Below are positions 61,750 through 64,000 of a stretch of DNA of 64,000 nt, piece by piece. How positions within the stretch are numbered: position 1 is the stretch's first letter; every line of letters starts with the position of its first letter. A program made the position numbers and the translations under genes. Location: assembly GCA_008711295.1 (NCBI GenBank), contig VUYV01000182.1, positions 829,699-893,698 of the forward strand. Reading direction: 5' to 3'. A model generated the notes under the pieces. It made no database searches. It saw nothing but the letters and a program-made list of their open reading frames with translations, and had not been told where the DNA came from. Origin of the DNA: Anarhynchus alexandrinus. Taxonomy: Eukaryota > Chordata > Aves > Charadriiformes > Charadriidae.

Positions 61750-64000
61750 TTAAAGGAGAAAACACTTGATACTGTGGTTTGCACACCAACCTGAAAATGC
61801 AAAACCTGACTAATTTGTGAAACAGTCTCTTAAATCCTTAACACTAACTTAAGGAATAAAATAACAAAATAAAACTACGTGAAGGTTAATGCGGCTGCCA
61901 GATGGGAGACTTAGAGAAATGTCCGCAGTTAGCAGCCAGTGGCACGAGGAAATCTGAAGGCCAATATGTGCAGACATTATGGCAGATAAGGTAGTGGAAA
62001 GTAATCCTCGCAATGAGATAATATAGCATTTTCATATAATTACGATATTTGAAAAATGTAGTAACTTCATTTGAAATATCGACGTCTAGTCAGCATAAGC
62101 TATAACATTAATAGGCTGAGTAAAGAGAATAAATAGTTTTATCCTATTTAATCATAAATTTGGTTTAATGACCTTTATCTGATTATATGAGCTGCCCAAG
62201 CAACAATATTAAATAAATAAATAGAATATTAAAAGATTGTTAGCAGATAAGCTGCTTGGAAATGTCCAAATTAAATGTATTTGAGAGGAGGGAGCTTTGT
62301 CATTTAACAGTGTATACATTTTCAAAATTAAGATGACTGCACAGGTGCTCCAGCTGAGCCCCAAGCCTGTTGCTGCCCCTGCCCGTTGCTGTGAAAAACC
62401 TATTCTGGGCACCCTGGTGGGAACCAAAGGATTTTTTCAGGAAAGCTGCTGGTTTGGCCCTTAGTCATGTAGAGTTAACTTTGTCTTTTCATAAAACCTG
62501 GAAAAGCCTCATAGCTAAAAGGTATTCTCTTTTTTTTTGTTATACACAAATAATAGTTATTATATAGTTTTCTACTGTGCTTGACCTTAAGAATTAAAAA
62601 AAAAAATATTTCTAAGTTATACTCTTGAGCTTATATTAAATACAGGTAACGAGTTTCTGTTCCCAGGTGGACACCACACTACTTCACACAGTTTGTTCCA
62701 CCGTGCCTGAACACTCCCATATACATTCCTCAGCAATAGTACCAGCATGAAAGAAATCACAGTTCCTCCCTTCCACCACAGTTTTCTCCCCTCTTTAATT
62801 TTGTTTGCACCCTTCATTTTCTCAGCTTTTTGTGCAGCCAAACCTTGAACTGAATTGGAGAACCGGTTCACTTAGAGCAGAAATTTTTTTTGCCACGTTT
62901 TGGGGTGGGGTTTTTTTTGTTTTATTTGGTTGTTTTGGCATTTGTTTTTTGTTTGGTTTTTTTTTTTTTTTTTTANTTTTTTACTAAGCAAGATCAGTTC
63001 CCTTGTCTTGTTTCCAGCATCATCACAGAAAGCTCTGCTGACATACCAGAGCAGGCAAAAGGTTTAAATCAGTACTTCTGCCAAAGACAGACCTTCACCA
63101 TAAGTCAAGGTGCCTGCTAACTTTCTAAACAGGCTTGATTAGTAAAGCAAAAATAATATATTATAAAGAAGTTCTCAAATGCGGGTGTTATCCCAGAATG
63201 ACACTGGCTGTGTGATCAGGACAGATAACGTTTTATCCTGGCTTATGGATATATTTGCATCTAGAGATCAAAATGAGAATTTTATCCCATTGGCAGGTAT
63301 AGAATCCATTTTTTAATGGGAAAAGAAAGTTACAACATGGGGTCTATCTTTGTAAAAGATTTATATACATATATATCTCAGATACAGCAGAAAAATAAAA
63401 TATTGGAGGCAAATAAATGAGCCTTAACTATGGGTTAAAACAATACTTTTGTGACTGACATTTTATCCTTGCAAGTTTCCCAAGTCTAAAACACTCTACA
63501 GGTGAATCCTCTGCCTTGAGATTTTCTCCATTCCCCTGAACTTAAATTTCCACTCTTGGAAAGCTCCCTGCTCAAGCTCAAACAGGGAAAGCAACCGCTT
63601 TCCTCCCCAGCTGGCGATTCCCTGAGCACCGGTGAGAGGTACCCGCTGGCAGATCTGGGCCGGCTACGCTCAGCAGCAGCCGTACTCTCATACCTGACTG
63701 CCACCCCGACACCCCCGTCCCCTGCACTCTAAAAGGAGCTCAGCTGAGGTTCATCATTTTCTGGGTACATTTGGCTTTTTGGTCTTAAATTACATGTTTA
63801 AGTCTGTAGAACAGGGTACGTGACAGACACATGGTATTTTTCTAAAGAATTTTTGCTTTGATTGTAGCAATAGGTTCCCGCTAGTGAAACATCATCTACA
63901 TTGAAGATTCAACCTGTATACATCTGTCTCACAAAACAAATTATGTATGCAATAAGAACCAGGAAACATTATGTATTTCATTACATATTTAATATTGAAA
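61750..64000. other. Intergenic flank, no gene recognised
   Basis: AT-rich at 61900-62260 with homeodomain-like TAAT cores, then a T/G simple repeat, then a modestly GC-richer patch at 63540-63725. No gene recognised. Confidence 0.55.
62881..62985 (+). repeat. T/G-rich low-complexity tract with one undetermined base
   Basis: TTTTGTTT and TTTGGTTTT repeats ending in a T-run of about 24 containing a single N at 62976. The N suggests assembly uncertainty over the homopolymer length. Confidence 0.7.

Noticed and set aside
62941..62985. Poly(T) as the tail of a retroposed gene copy on the minus strand
   Set aside because: No gene-like sequence abuts it and the tract is a mixed T/G low-complexity run.
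47301..64000. Search for ESRRG exons or another gene upstream of USH2A
   Set aside because: No nuclear-receptor DNA-binding or ligand-binding sequence or exon-like frame was seen; ESRRG would be expected farther away.
1..64000. CRISPR arrays, tRNA or rRNA genes, bacterial operons, integrated phage
   Set aside because: None of the required repeats, cloverleaf sequences or gene layouts were seen; the sequence is vertebrate chromosomal.

Overview
The window is vertebrate nuclear DNA, almost certainly from a bird. It has several 3'-anchored CR1 LINE copies, a low density of other young repeats, AT-rich introns and a GC-rich promoter-like island. No bacterial-style gene organisation is present. 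The only protein-coding gene I can support is the 5' part of USH2A (usherin), read on the minus strand. Seven coding exons are placed to the base: 45359-45843 (start codon), 39924-40089, 8806-8941, 7564-7627, 4622-4916, 3150-3334 and 597-818. Every junction has GT/AG signals and the reading frame runs through all of them. The joined exons give 1553 coding bases, 517 codons plus 2 bases. They cover the signal peptide, the usherin-specific cysteine-rich N-terminus, the LamG-like jellyroll and the laminin N-terminal (LN) domain. The gene continues off the left edge into the EGF-like repeats.

Layout: 1-45358 is exons and introns 2-8, dominated by a 31-kb intron 3 (8942-39923). This intron holds a 2-kb decayed CR1, a shorter CR1, older CR1/L3-type and L2-type LINE remnants on both strands, a MIR-type SINE and one unassigned ORF. 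The interval 45844-47300 is the 5' flank: a CpG-rich island broken by a 231-base run of N (46514-46744), likely containing the USH2A promoter and non-coding first exon. From 47300 to 64000 I see no gene. In mammals the next gene upstream of USH2A is ESRRG, and nothing here looks like its exons, so I treat this as intergenic flank carrying two CR1 fragments, another MIR-type SINE and simple repeats.

There is no operon-like system and I found no convincing undescribed system. The most notable unexplained structures are a roughly 111-bp perfect-loop hairpin in intron 4 (7841-7951), an 18-bp-arm near-perfect palindrome in intron 3 (16922-16957), an isolated ORF on the USH2A strand (12546-12860), a matched pair of A-tract/G-tract blocks (21335-21366 and 21770-21808), and a one-codon insertion in an exon set otherwise of conserved length. 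Human exon lengths and domain assignments used for comparison are recalled from general knowledge of USH2A, not searched.
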